Part shown: one piece after another, positions 41,911 to 49,501 of the stretch | Layout: each line of letters opens with the position of its first letter | Numbering within the stretch: the first letter of the stretch is position 1 | NCBI RefSeq assembly: GCF_965208485.1 | Contig: NZ_OZ242344.1 | Coordinates: forward strand, 930,001 to 994,000 | DNA from: Poriferisodalis sp965208485 | Lineage (GTDB): Bacteria; Actinomycetota; Acidimicrobiia; Acidimicrobiales; Poriferisodalaceae | Direction of reading: 5' to 3' | Length of the DNA: 64,000 nucleotides | Notes under the pieces: generated by a model | Told to the model about the DNA's origin: nothing | What the model saw: the letters and a program-made list of their open reading frames with translations, nothing else | The model's database searches: none | Position numbers and translations under genes: made by a program

Positions 41911-42457
41911 GTGCCGGCGTTCCGGCTGCTGTGGCTCAGCGGCGTGTTCTCGTTCATGAGCATCCAGATGCAGTTCCTGCTGCGCTCGCTGCTTGCTTGG
42001 GATCTCACCGAGAGCGAGGGGGCCCTCGGCATCGTCATGTTCTCCTTCGGCGCGGCCTTGGGCATCTCGACGCTGTTCGGCGGCGTGGCGGCTGATCGAC
42101 TGTCGAAGCGGCGGCTGATGCTGTTCGGGCAGATGGTGCTGCTTCGGCTTCAGCTACGTCGCCTTTCAGCCTGTGCTTGTCGAGGGCGTCTTCGGCCTCG
42201 GCGACCGGCAGGTCGGCTTCATCGCCGGAGCTTCCTCCATCGGCGCCGTCGTCGCGTCCATCGTGCTCGCCTCGCGTGCCGACTCGCCGAGCGCCGACTC
42301 GATCATGACCGGCCTGGGCTTCGCCTTCGGCGTCTCGGTCATGGCCCTCGCCTGGACCCCGAACTATGAGATCGCGCTGGTGGTCACCGCGGTCATCGGC
42401 ACCGCGTCGATCGGGTTCATCTCGCTCACCCAAGCGACCGTCATGCGCGCTGACCAC
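41911..42457 (+). pseudogene. MFS transporter with internal deletion
   Basis: It begins with a proper MFS N-terminus ('VPAFRLLWLSGVFSFMSIQM', 'GGVAADRLSKRRLMLFGQ' with the loop 2-3 signature). At about 42143 it jumps directly to a C-terminal-half segment in another frame ('FQPVLVEGVFGLGDRQVGFI', 'SIGAVVASIVLASRAD'), and stops near 42457. Roughly five helices in the middle and the last ones are missing. It borders the truncated SDR with no spacer, marking a deletion junction. Positions 42458-42520 hold nothing recognisable. Confidence 0.7.
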
Positions 42458-42520
42458 AGACTTGCATGGCCATCCGACTTGCTGAGCGTTTCCGCAGGTC
42501 AACGCCTATTGGCGCATCCT

Positions 42521-43957
42521 CTAAGCCAAGTTGTCCACGAAGCCTTCGAGCTGGCGCAGGTTGCGGCACTCGAATACGCCGTCGGTGTAGGTCGAATACT
42601 CGGTGATCACCGAGTCGCCCGTGTCCCAGTACGAGCGAGGTTCAGGGTTCAGCCAGAACACTGATCGGGCTCGCTTCTGGCACTCCTTGAGCACCCACGC
42701 ATTCGTCGAGTGGTAGTTGTTCCGGGCGTCGCCGAGGAACATCATCGTCGATTTGGCGTTGACGTCCTTGCCGAAGTTCTCCCAAAAGACGCCGAAGGCA
42801 TGGCCGTAGTCGGAATGGCCGTCGACCCAGACAACGTCAGCCTCGGTGTTCACTCGATGGACCGCGTTGGTGATGTCCTCCTCGTTCTGAAACATGTGGG
42901 TGACTTCGTCGATGCCGTCGATGAAGACGAACGAGCGCACCTTGGAGAACTGGTTCTGCAGCGCGTAGACGAGATGCAGGGTGAACCGGGCAAACGCGGC
43001 GACCGAGCCTGAGATGTCCGCCACCACGATCAGCTCGGGCTTGTTCGGGCGCGGATGGCGGAACCGGGGTTCAGCAGGCACACCACCGTAGGAGAGAGAG
43101 CGACGCACGGTGGCCCGGAAATCCAGCGGACCGCGGCGCTTGTGCTTGCGTTTGCGGGCCAGTCTGGCTGCCAGCTTGCGCGTGAGGGGCTGGATGGCCT
43201 TGCGGATATTTGCCATCTCCTCACGGCTGGCATGCATGAAGTCGACATCTTCAGGCAGAGGCTTGCGCAGGGTCTTTGCCATCGCCTCGACGCCGCGGTC
43301 GGCCACCAGGCGGCGGCGGATCTCGGCTTCGATCTCCCGCTTGAGCTGCTCGATTCGGTTCTCGAATTCCTCTCGCTCGAGCCGCTCGGCCAGCGGGGTC
43401 AGCTCGCCCTCGTACCGCTGGGCGGACTCCTCGACGAGGCGTTCGAGCATGCCGTCGAGGTCGAGATTGCGCAACGTCCGGTACAGGTAGTAGGTGCCGC
43501 CGACCGGCCGGCCAGGCTCCATGCCGGCGAACTGTGTGACGGCGGCCCGGGCCATTGCCGCCATCATCGCCTCGTCGGCATTCAGCAGGGCCCGGAAGAG
43601 CATCTCGGCGATCTCTTCGGGGGACATGTCCTGCCCTCCCCCGCGGCCTCCCATGCCCTGCATCTGCTGGGACATCCACTCTTCGAGGCTGTCGGGATCG
43701 AATTCGCCGTTGCCGTCCTCATCGCCGACGTTGTACTCGGGACCGCGCAGCGAGAAATACACCTCGAAGACTGTCTCGAACGCCCGCCAGTGCTGCTCGT
43801 TCTTCACGAGCGTTGCGGCGAGCGCGTACTTGAACGCGTCGCGGTCCTCGATGGGAATGTGCTTGACGGCCTCCATCGCGTCGAGGTTCTCCGTCAACGA
43901 GACCGGCAGCCCCGCGTTGCGCAGCTCGCCCACGAAGCCGCTGAGCAGGTCCAGCAT
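42521..43957 (-). CDS. VWA-domain CoxE-like protein
   Basis: A 478-residue CoxE/YehP-type von Willebrand A protein. The long N-terminal part is helical and charged, with an acidic Gly/Met-rich loop near residue 100. The C-terminal VWA domain carries the MIDAS 'ELIVVADISGSVAAFARFTL' (DxSxS) and later 'FIDGIDEV' and 'VWVDGHSDYGHA'. In this family the VWA protein works with a MoxR ATPase in metal-cofactor insertion or protein-complex remodelling. The moxR-like gene lies 50 bp upstream on the same strand. The client is not evident: no CO dehydrogenase genes are in the window. Confidence 0.88.
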   Translation of the reverse strand: MLDLLSGFVGELRNAGLPVSLTENLDAMEAVKHIPIEDRDAFKYALAATLVKNEQHWRAFETVFEVYFSLRGPEYNVGDEDGNGEFDPDSLEEWMSQQMQGMGGRGGGQDMSPEEIAEMLFRALLNADEAMMAAMARAAVTQFAGMEPGRPVGGTYYLYRTLRNLDLDGMLERLVEESAQRYEGELTPLAERLEREEFENRIEQLKREIEAEIRRRLVADRGVEAMAKTLRKPLPEDVDFMHASREEMANIRKAIQPLTRKLAARLARKRKHKRRGPLDFRATVRRSLSYGGVPAEPRFRHPRPNKPELIVVADISGSVAAFARFTLHLVYALQNQFSKVRSFVFIDGIDEVTHMFQNEEDITNAVHRVNTEADVVWVDGHSDYGHAFGVFWENFGKDVNAKSTMMFLGDARNNYHSTNAWVLKECQKRARSVFWLNPEPRSYWDTGDSVITEYSTYTDGVFECRNLRQLEGFVDNLA

Positions 43958-44007
43958 GGTCGACTCCCGTCGGTGCGTCAGCCCGGCCCGAATTGCCTTG
44001 GCGCAGC

Positions 44008-44889
44008 CTAGGCCTCGACCGTCAATTCCTTGGCGGCCTTCTCGATGTCGGACTGGTACTTGAGCAGGATGTGAAGCGTCTGCTTGGCCTGTTCGACGTC
44101 AATGTTCTCGATGCCGAGCAGCACCAGCGTTCTGGCCCAGTCCAGCGTCTCGGAGACCGATGGCGCCTTCTTGAGCTCCAGCTGGCGGACCGAGCGCACG
44201 ACCCGTGCGATCTGTTCTGCCAGATTCTCGCCGATGCCGGACACCTTGGTCAGCACGATCTGCTTCTCACGCTCGAGATCGGGATAGTCGATGTGCAGGA
44301 AGAGGCACCGGCGCTTGAGCGCCTCAGACAGCTCACGGGTGTTGTTCGAAGTCAGGAACACCAGCGGGATCTGGCTGGCCGTGATGGTCCCGAGTTCGGG
44401 AATCGAGACCTGGTACTCGGACAGGATCTCGAGCAGCAGCGCCTCGGTCTCGATCTCGACCCGGTCCACCTCGTCGATCAGCAGCACTACCTTGTCTTCG
44501 GCACTGATCGCTTCAAGCAACGGTCGGGTGAGCAGAAACTCGTCCTGGAAGATGTCGTCCTGCAGCTCCACCCAGTCCTCGTGCTCGGCGTCGACGCCCC
44601 GGTCGGCCTGGATGCGCAGGAGCTGCTTCTTGTAGTTCCACTCGTAGAGCGCTTTGGCCTCGTCGAGTCCCTCGTAGCACTGCAGCCGGATCAGGCGAGC
44701 ACCGCTCATCGCCGCCACCGACTTGGCCAACTCGGTCTTGCCGGTGCCTGCGGGTCCTTCGATGAGCACCGGCTTGCCGAGGCGCTCCGCCAAGTAGACC
44801 ACGCTGGCGATGCCGTCATCGGCGAGGTACTCGACCTCCGCCAAGCCTTCGCGGACACCCGAGAGGTCTCCGAACATTGTCTCGCTCAT
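44008..44889 (-). CDS. MoxR-family AAA+ ATPase
   Basis: A 293-residue AAA+ chaperone-like ATPase. Walker A 'VLIEGPAGTGKTELAKSVAA', Walker B 'KVVLLIDEVDRVEIETEALL', sensor 1 'LVFLTSNNTRELSEALKRRC'. It uses ATP hydrolysis to remodel a partner complex together with the VWA protein encoded immediately downstream. The pair follows proA on the same strand, after a 75-bp gap. Confidence 0.9.
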   Translation of the reverse strand: MSETMFGDLSGVREGLAEVEYLADDGIASVVYLAERLGKPVLIEGPAGTGKTELAKSVAAMSGARLIRLQCYEGLDEAKALYEWNYKKQLLRIQADRGVDAEHEDWVELQDDIFQDEFLLTRPLLEAISAEDKVVLLIDEVDRVEIETEALLLEILSEYQVSIPELGTITASQIPLVFLTSNNTRELSEALKRRCLFLHIDYPDLEREKQIVLTKVSGIGENLAEQIARVVRSVRQLELKKAPSVSETLDWARTLVLLGIENIDVEQAKQTLHILLKYQSDIEKAAKELTVEA

Positions 44890-44964
44890 GATGGGGATCT
44901 CCGGGGCAGGTGGTGAAATGACGCAGTCAGACAGTGTGGCAGCCGCGGCAGGTCCTCGGCACGA

Positions 44965-46257
44965 TCACCCGCGCGTGTGGCCCTGACCGGTCACCACGAA
45001 CTTCGTCGTCGTGAGCTGGGTGAGGCCCATCGGGCCGCGGGCATGGAGCTTCTGGGTGCTGATGCCGATCTCCGCGCCGAAGCCGAACTCTTCGCCGTCG
45101 ACAAAGCGGGTCGAGGCATTTACCAACACGGCGGCCGCATCGACCCGACGAGTGAACTCCTGCGCTGCAGCGAGGTTGCCGGTCACGATGGCCTCGCTGT
45201 GCCCGGTTCCGTGCCGGTTGATGTGGGAAACTGCCTCATCGAGACCGGCGACGACCGCAACGCTCATCTTCAGCGCCAAGAACTCCGTCGAGAAGTCGTC
45301 ATCGCTGGCAGGGCCGATCTGGGGTGAGATGGCTCGGGACGCCGCGTCGCCGACCAGTTCCACATCACCGAGACATCCGACGATGCGCGGCAGGAAGGTC
45401 TCAGCCACTGCTCGGTGAACCAGAAGGGATTCCGCGGCGTTGCATACCGACGGCCGGCTCAGCTTGGCGTTGGCGACGATGTCTGCAGCCATGTCGAGGT
45501 CGGCTGCTGCGTCGACATACACATGGCAGTTGCCGTCGCCGTCGATGACGTAGGGCACCGTGGCATTGGCCAGCACCGATGAGATGAGCGCAGGGCCGCC
45601 TCGCGGGATCAGGCAGTCGATGCAGGAGCGGAGACGCATGAACTCCGTGGCGGCGCTGTGACGGATGTCGGTGACCAGCAGCAGCGCATCTGCCGGCAAT
45701 CCGGCTTTGACCACGCCTTCGCGCAGCGCCTCGGCAATGGCGATGTTGGACTGGAGCGCCGCAGATGAGCCCCGCAGGAATGCCGCGTTGGCGGACTTCA
45801 GGCACAGCCCGAACGCATCCGAAGTGACGTTCGGCCGGCTCTCGTAGATGATGGCGACGACGCCGAGCGGCACCCTGACTCGTTCGACCACCAGCCCGTT
45901 GGGCCGCACCCAGCCGTCGACGCGTTGCCCGACCGGATCGGCGAGGGCCGCCACGTTGCGGATCCCAGCAGCCATGGCGCCGATGCGGCCGTGATCGAGC
46001 CGCAGCCTGTCGACGAGCGTGGCCGATGTGCCCGCCGCTTCGGCGTTGGCGACGTCGTCCCGATTGGCGGCCAGAACGCTGTCGGTTGCCTCTTCCAGCA
46101 GATCCGCGGCCGACAGCAGAGCCTCGTCCCGCACAGCGCCCGGAGCTTGCGCCAGGACTGTTGCGGCGGCTTTGGCGCGCTCGCCGAGCGCGAGCACCTC
46201 CGCGGATACAGCGCTGCCGGTCGACTCCGGTGCGGTCCCGGAAACCACGTCAGGCAC
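44965..46257 (-). CDS. proA: Gamma-glutamyl phosphate reductase
   Basis: Reduces gamma-glutamyl phosphate to glutamate-5-semialdehyde with NADPH, the second step of proline synthesis. 430 residues, ALDH fold. Catalytic Cys in 'RPSVCNAAESLLVHRAVAE'; other blocks are 'GVVAIIYESRPNVTSDAFGL' and 'CIDCLIPRGGPALISSV', ending 'GPMGLTQLTTTKFVVTGQG', the normal ProA end. It follows proB by 28 bp. Confidence 0.96.
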   Translation of the reverse strand: MPDVVSGTAPESTGSAVSAEVLALGERAKAAATVLAQAPGAVRDEALLSAADLLEEATDSVLAANRDDVANAEAAGTSATLVDRLRLDHGRIGAMAAGIRNVAALADPVGQRVDGWVRPNGLVVERVRVPLGVVAIIYESRPNVTSDAFGLCLKSANAAFLRGSSAALQSNIAIAEALREGVVKAGLPADALLLVTDIRHSAATEFMRLRSCIDCLIPRGGPALISSVLANATVPYVIDGDGNCHVYVDAAADLDMAADIVANAKLSRPSVCNAAESLLVHRAVAETFLPRIVGCLGDVELVGDAASRAISPQIGPASDDDFSTEFLALKMSVAVVAGLDEAVSHINRHGTGHSEAIVTGNLAAAQEFTRRVDAAAVLVNASTRFVDGEEFGFGAEIGISTQKLHARGPMGLTQLTTTKFVVTGQGHTRG

Positions 46258-46285
46258 CCGAGCAGACTAGTGGCATCGCCCTCAA

Positions 46286-47386
46286 TCACCCCAGAATGAC
46301 GAGGTCATCGCGGTGCACCACCAAGGGATGCATGCCTTCGGGCAGTTGATCGCTGCGCAGGCCGGCAGTGACGCGCAGTCCCTCCGCATCGATGGCTGCG
46401 AGTCCCTTGGCGAAGATCGCGTCATCCGAATCGACGATGTCGACGGCCTCGCCCGCACTGAAAGACCCCTCAGAGCCGACGACGCCGGCCGCGAGCAACG
46501 ATTTTCCGCCCTCAGTCACCGCTCGGCGAGCGCCGTCGTCAACGGTCACGGATCCTCGGGCAGCCACCGCGAACCCGATCCAGAGCTTGCGGGCGGAGAC
46601 GCGGGCGTCGCGCGCCGGCACCGTGGTGCCGACGCTTGGCAGGTCTGCAGCAGCCTCAGCAATCACATCGGGTCGGCGGGCTGCAGCGATCACCGTGCGC
46701 ACGCCGCTCCATGAGGCCATCCGCGCCGCTGCGAGCTTCGAGGCCATGCCGCCGCTGCCGACCGCGTTCGCGGCGCCTGCGGCAGCCTGCAGCGACGGAC
46801 TCACCTCCAGGATCTCCGAGATGAGCGAGGCATCGGGATCGATATTGGGGTCCGCTGTGAGAACGCCGGGCATGTCGGTCAGCAGGATCAGCGCATCGGC
46901 GCGCACCAAGTTCGCAACAAGCGCAGCGATCCGATCGTTGTCGCCGTAGCGGATGGCGTCGTCCGCGATCGCGTCATTCTCGTTGACAACCGGCACGACA
47001 CCGAGGTCGAGCAGGTGGTGGAACGTTGCTCGGGCGTGGAGATACTGGTCGCGGTCACGGAAGTCGTGCGGGGCGATCAGGACTTGGCCCACGACCATGC
47101 CGTGCTCCGCGAACAGCTCCCGGTAGGATGCCATGAGGTCGATCTGACCGACGGCCGACAGCGCCTGCAGCCGTTCCGGCTCAGTGGGACGCTCGACGTT
47201 CAGGCGCTGCACGCCCGCGGTGATCGCACCGGAGGTGACCACGATCACCTCGTGGCCACCAGCGCGCACGTCCGCGACATCGGATGCCAGCTTCGCGACG
47301 GCGTCAAGGTCGACCTGCCCGCCCGATGTGGTGATGGACGATGTCCCGATCTTGGCGATCAGCCGTTGTGAGGCAGGCATCGACAT
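46286..47386 (-). CDS. proB: Glutamate 5-kinase with PUA domain
   Basis: Phosphorylates L-glutamate, the first and feedback-inhibited step of proline synthesis. The amino-acid kinase domain (about residues 1-255) shows 'LIAKIGTSSITT', 'VVTSGAITAGVQRL', 'VVPVVNENDAIADD' and 'VGSGGMASKLAAARMA' (GTGGM-type, here GSGGM). A C-terminal PUA domain starts near 'SVTVDDGARRAVTEGGKSLL'. ATG at 47386 is taken; a TTG at 47389 and ATG at 47380 are alternatives. It is 28 bp upstream of proA and 54 bp downstream of obgE. Confidence 0.95.
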   Translation of the reverse strand: MSMPASQRLIAKIGTSSITTSGGQVDLDAVAKLASDVADVRAGGHEVIVVTSGAITAGVQRLNVERPTEPERLQALSAVGQIDLMASYRELFAEHGMVVGQVLIAPHDFRDRDQYLHARATFHHLLDLGVVPVVNENDAIADDAIRYGDNDRIAALVANLVRADALILLTDMPGVLTADPNIDPDASLISEILEVSPSLQAAAGAANAVGSGGMASKLAAARMASWSGVRTVIAAARRPDVIAEAAADLPSVGTTVPARDARVSARKLWIGFAVAARGSVTVDDGARRAVTEGGKSLLAAGVVGSEGSFSAGEAVDIVDSDDAIFAKGLAAIDAEGLRVTAGLRSDQLPEGMHPLVVHRDDLVILG

Positions 47387-47440
47387 CAATCCTGCCGTCT
47401 CGCCGTTCTGATGACAGCGACCGGGGTCATGTGCCCAGTC

Positions 47441-48709
47441 TCATACGTCAGCTTCGTAAGTGAACTCGAAGTCGCCGATGCGAACGAGATCACCCGACTG
47501 GGCGCCGTTGCGGGCCAGCGCACGCGACACGCCGAGCTTCTCCAGCCGCCGCTGTGCCCACGCCAGCGCGGCCGGATCGGTCAGGTCCGACAGCGCCACC
47601 GCTCGACGCGCTTGGCGTCCCTCGATCTCGAAGATCCCATCCGCAAGACGCAGCACGGCAATGCCGCCCGACGACGGTCGGTGCACCACGTACTGAGCGG
47701 GTGCATCATCGGTCTCGCGGGCCTCAGAAACCAGGTTTCGGAGGTTTCCGAGTACCGAATTCACACCCTCACCGGTCACCGCGCTGACGCGAGGCCCATC
47801 CCAGTCGAGGTGTGCCACATCGGACTTGGCGCCCACGACCAGCCTGCGTCGGGTCGCGAGCTCGGGGTTGTAGCGCACGAGCTCACTCAACAGCACCTCG
47901 ACCTGTTCATGGGGGTCACGACCGGTGAGCTCAGCCAGATCCGCCATGATCAGCAGCACGCGGGCTCGCTCGACGTGCCGGAGGAACTGGTGCCCGAGTC
48001 CTTTGCCCTCGGCTGCGCCTTCGATCAGTCCCGGCACGTCCGCGAGGACCATCTCGAAACTGCCCTGCGGACTCACTCGATCACGACGGGCGCCATCGTC
48101 AAGCCGGACAACCCCCAGGCTCGGCGTGAGCGTCGTGAATGGGTACGAGGCAACCTTCGGCCTCGCAGCGGACACAGCGCTGATGAAGGTGCTCTTGCCG
48201 GCATTCGGGAAACCGACGAGTGCCACGTCGGCCATCAGCTTCAGCTCCAAGCCGAACCAGTGCTCCTCGCCGGGTTCTGCCTGCTCCGCGAACTGAGGAG
48301 CCCGCAGCCGATTCGATGCAAAGCGGACATTGCCACGCCCGCCTCGTCCGCCTCGGGCGGCCTGCCAGCGGTCGCCTTCGTTCACCAGGTCGGCGATCGC
48401 CACGCCATCCCGATCGCGCACGGTGGTGCCCTCGGGCACCCTGACGAGCTCGTCGTCGCCGTTGCGGCCGTGCCGCTTGCGCCCTTGGCCATGGGTTCCG
48501 TCGGCGGCCCGCCGGAACGGGAAGTCCCGGAACGCCAGCAGCGACGCCACGTTGCGGTCGGCCACCAGCCACACGTCTCCGCCGTGCCCGCCGTCTCCCC
48601 CGTCGGGGCCGCCACGAGGCACATGCGCCTCACGGCGGAACGACACGCAGCCGGCACCGCCGTTGCCTCCCTTGGCGTGCAGCTGGCATTCGTCGACAAA
48701 CTCGCTCAT
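47441..48709 (-). CDS. obgE: Obg GTPase
   Basis: A 422-residue ribosome-associated GTPase of the CgtA/Obg family, involved in 50S assembly. The Gly-rich Obg fold comes first ('KGGNGGAGCVSFRREAHVPR', 'GGDGGHGGDVWL'), then the G domain with P-loop 'VGFPNAGKSTFIS', switch II 'LADVPGLIEGA' (DxPG), and 'VVGAKSDV' in the place of NKxD. The C-terminal OCT domain ends 'GDLVRIGDFEFTYEADV'. G4 is AKSD rather than the usual NKxD, a notable substitution in the guanine-specificity loop. Classic rplU-rpmA-obgE order. Confidence 0.96.
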   Translation of the reverse strand: MSEFVDECQLHAKGGNGGAGCVSFRREAHVPRGGPDGGDGGHGGDVWLVADRNVASLLAFRDFPFRRAADGTHGQGRKRHGRNGDDELVRVPEGTTVRDRDGVAIADLVNEGDRWQAARGGRGGRGNVRFASNRLRAPQFAEQAEPGEEHWFGLELKLMADVALVGFPNAGKSTFISAVSAARPKVASYPFTTLTPSLGVVRLDDGARRDRVSPQGSFEMVLADVPGLIEGAAEGKGLGHQFLRHVERARVLLIMADLAELTGRDPHEQVEVLLSELVRYNPELATRRRLVVGAKSDVAHLDWDGPRVSAVTGEGVNSVLGNLRNLVSEARETDDAPAQYVVHRPSSGGIAVLRLADGIFEIEGRQARRAVALSDLTDPAALAWAQRRLEKLGVSRALARNGAQSGDLVRIGDFEFTYEADV

Positions 48710-48760
48710 CAGCGTTCGGCTGTGACCTTCGACGCCCGCTCGGACGTCACGATGTCGGAG

Positions 48761-49012
48761 CTAGGACGTGATGACGTCGACCAGCCGGCGTCCGCGGCGG
48801 TAGCCGAAACGCACAACCCCCGGTGCGGTCGCGAACAGGGTGTCGTCCTTGCCGCGGCCCACGTTGCGGCCCGGATGGAACTTAGTGCCCCGCTGGCGCA
48901 CGATGATGCCGCCCGCATCGATCGCCTGGCCCGAGTACACCTTCACCCCGAGACGCTTTGCGACCGAATCGCGCCCGTTGCGGGTAGAGCCTCCGCCCTT
49001 GGTCTTCGACAT
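48761..49012 (-). CDS. rpmA: 50S ribosomal protein bL27
   Basis: An 83-residue bL27. The N-terminus 'MSKTKGGGSTRNGRDS' is the exposed tail that reaches the peptidyl-transferase centre. The core has 'RLGVKVYSGQAIDAGGIIVR' and 'GTKFHPGRNVGRGKDDTLFA'. The ATG at 49012 is set by family length; much longer open frame upstream is a shadow of rplU. It lies between rplU and obgE. Confidence 0.97.
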   Translation of the reverse strand: MSKTKGGGSTRNGRDSVAKRLGVKVYSGQAIDAGGIIVRQRGTKFHPGRNVGRGKDDTLFATAPGVVRFGYRRGRRLVDVITS

Positions 49013-49058
49013 CGTGCTGTCCTTTGGTGTCCAGTCGCGCGTGCCTGCGGGAATGCCG

Positions 49059-49370
49059 CTAGGCGATGGCGATCTGGGTGATCTCGACGGTGCTGTAGCG
49101 CTGCCGGTGGCCCCACCTGCGCCGGTTGGTGGTGGCGTTCTTGTACGTGAATCCGTCGATCTTGGGACCCTTGGCCTCGCCGACGACCCGTCCCCGAACC
49201 AGAGCGCCGTCGAGCTCGTCGGGAGTCGCGAGCACCGTCCCGTCGTCGACGACGAGGACCGGCGTGAAGGCGACCTCCTCGCCGACCGGCACTGCAAGCA
49301 GTTCAACGTCAAGCCGCTGGCCGGCCTCGATGCGGCGCTGCTTGCCGCCGGTGGCGATGACTGCATACAT
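49059..49370 (-). CDS. rplU: 50S ribosomal protein bL21
   Basis: A 103-residue bL21 binding 23S rRNA: 'MYAVIATGGKQRRIEAGQRL', 'KIDGFTYKNATTNRRRWGHR' (RRxGHRQ signature), ending 'YSTVEITQIAIA'. ATG 49370 follows GGAG. The 131-bp interval to rng (49371-49501) probably holds the promoter and 5' leader of the L21-L27-obgE operon; no known L21 leader structure was recognised. Confidence 0.97.
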   Translation of the reverse strand: MYAVIATGGKQRRIEAGQRLDVELLAVPVGEEVAFTPVLVVDDGTVLATPDELDGALVRGRVVGEAKGPKIDGFTYKNATTNRRRWGHRQRYSTVEITQIAIA

Positions 49371-49501
49371 CACTCCGGAAGGATACCGATGACCACCCGG
49401 CTTCAGCGCGCTCGTTTTCGCATGCGGCCTCTGTTTTCCCGCTCGTGTTCGCGCGTTGAGCACGACGAGCTCATCAGCCGCTCGGGTCCAGGACTCAGCC
49501 G

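Noticed and set aside
48720..48775. Imperfect inverted repeat around GACGTCA/TGACGTC near the rpmA stop, considered as a terminator
   Set aside because: Arms are interrupted and there is no T-tract; too weak to call.
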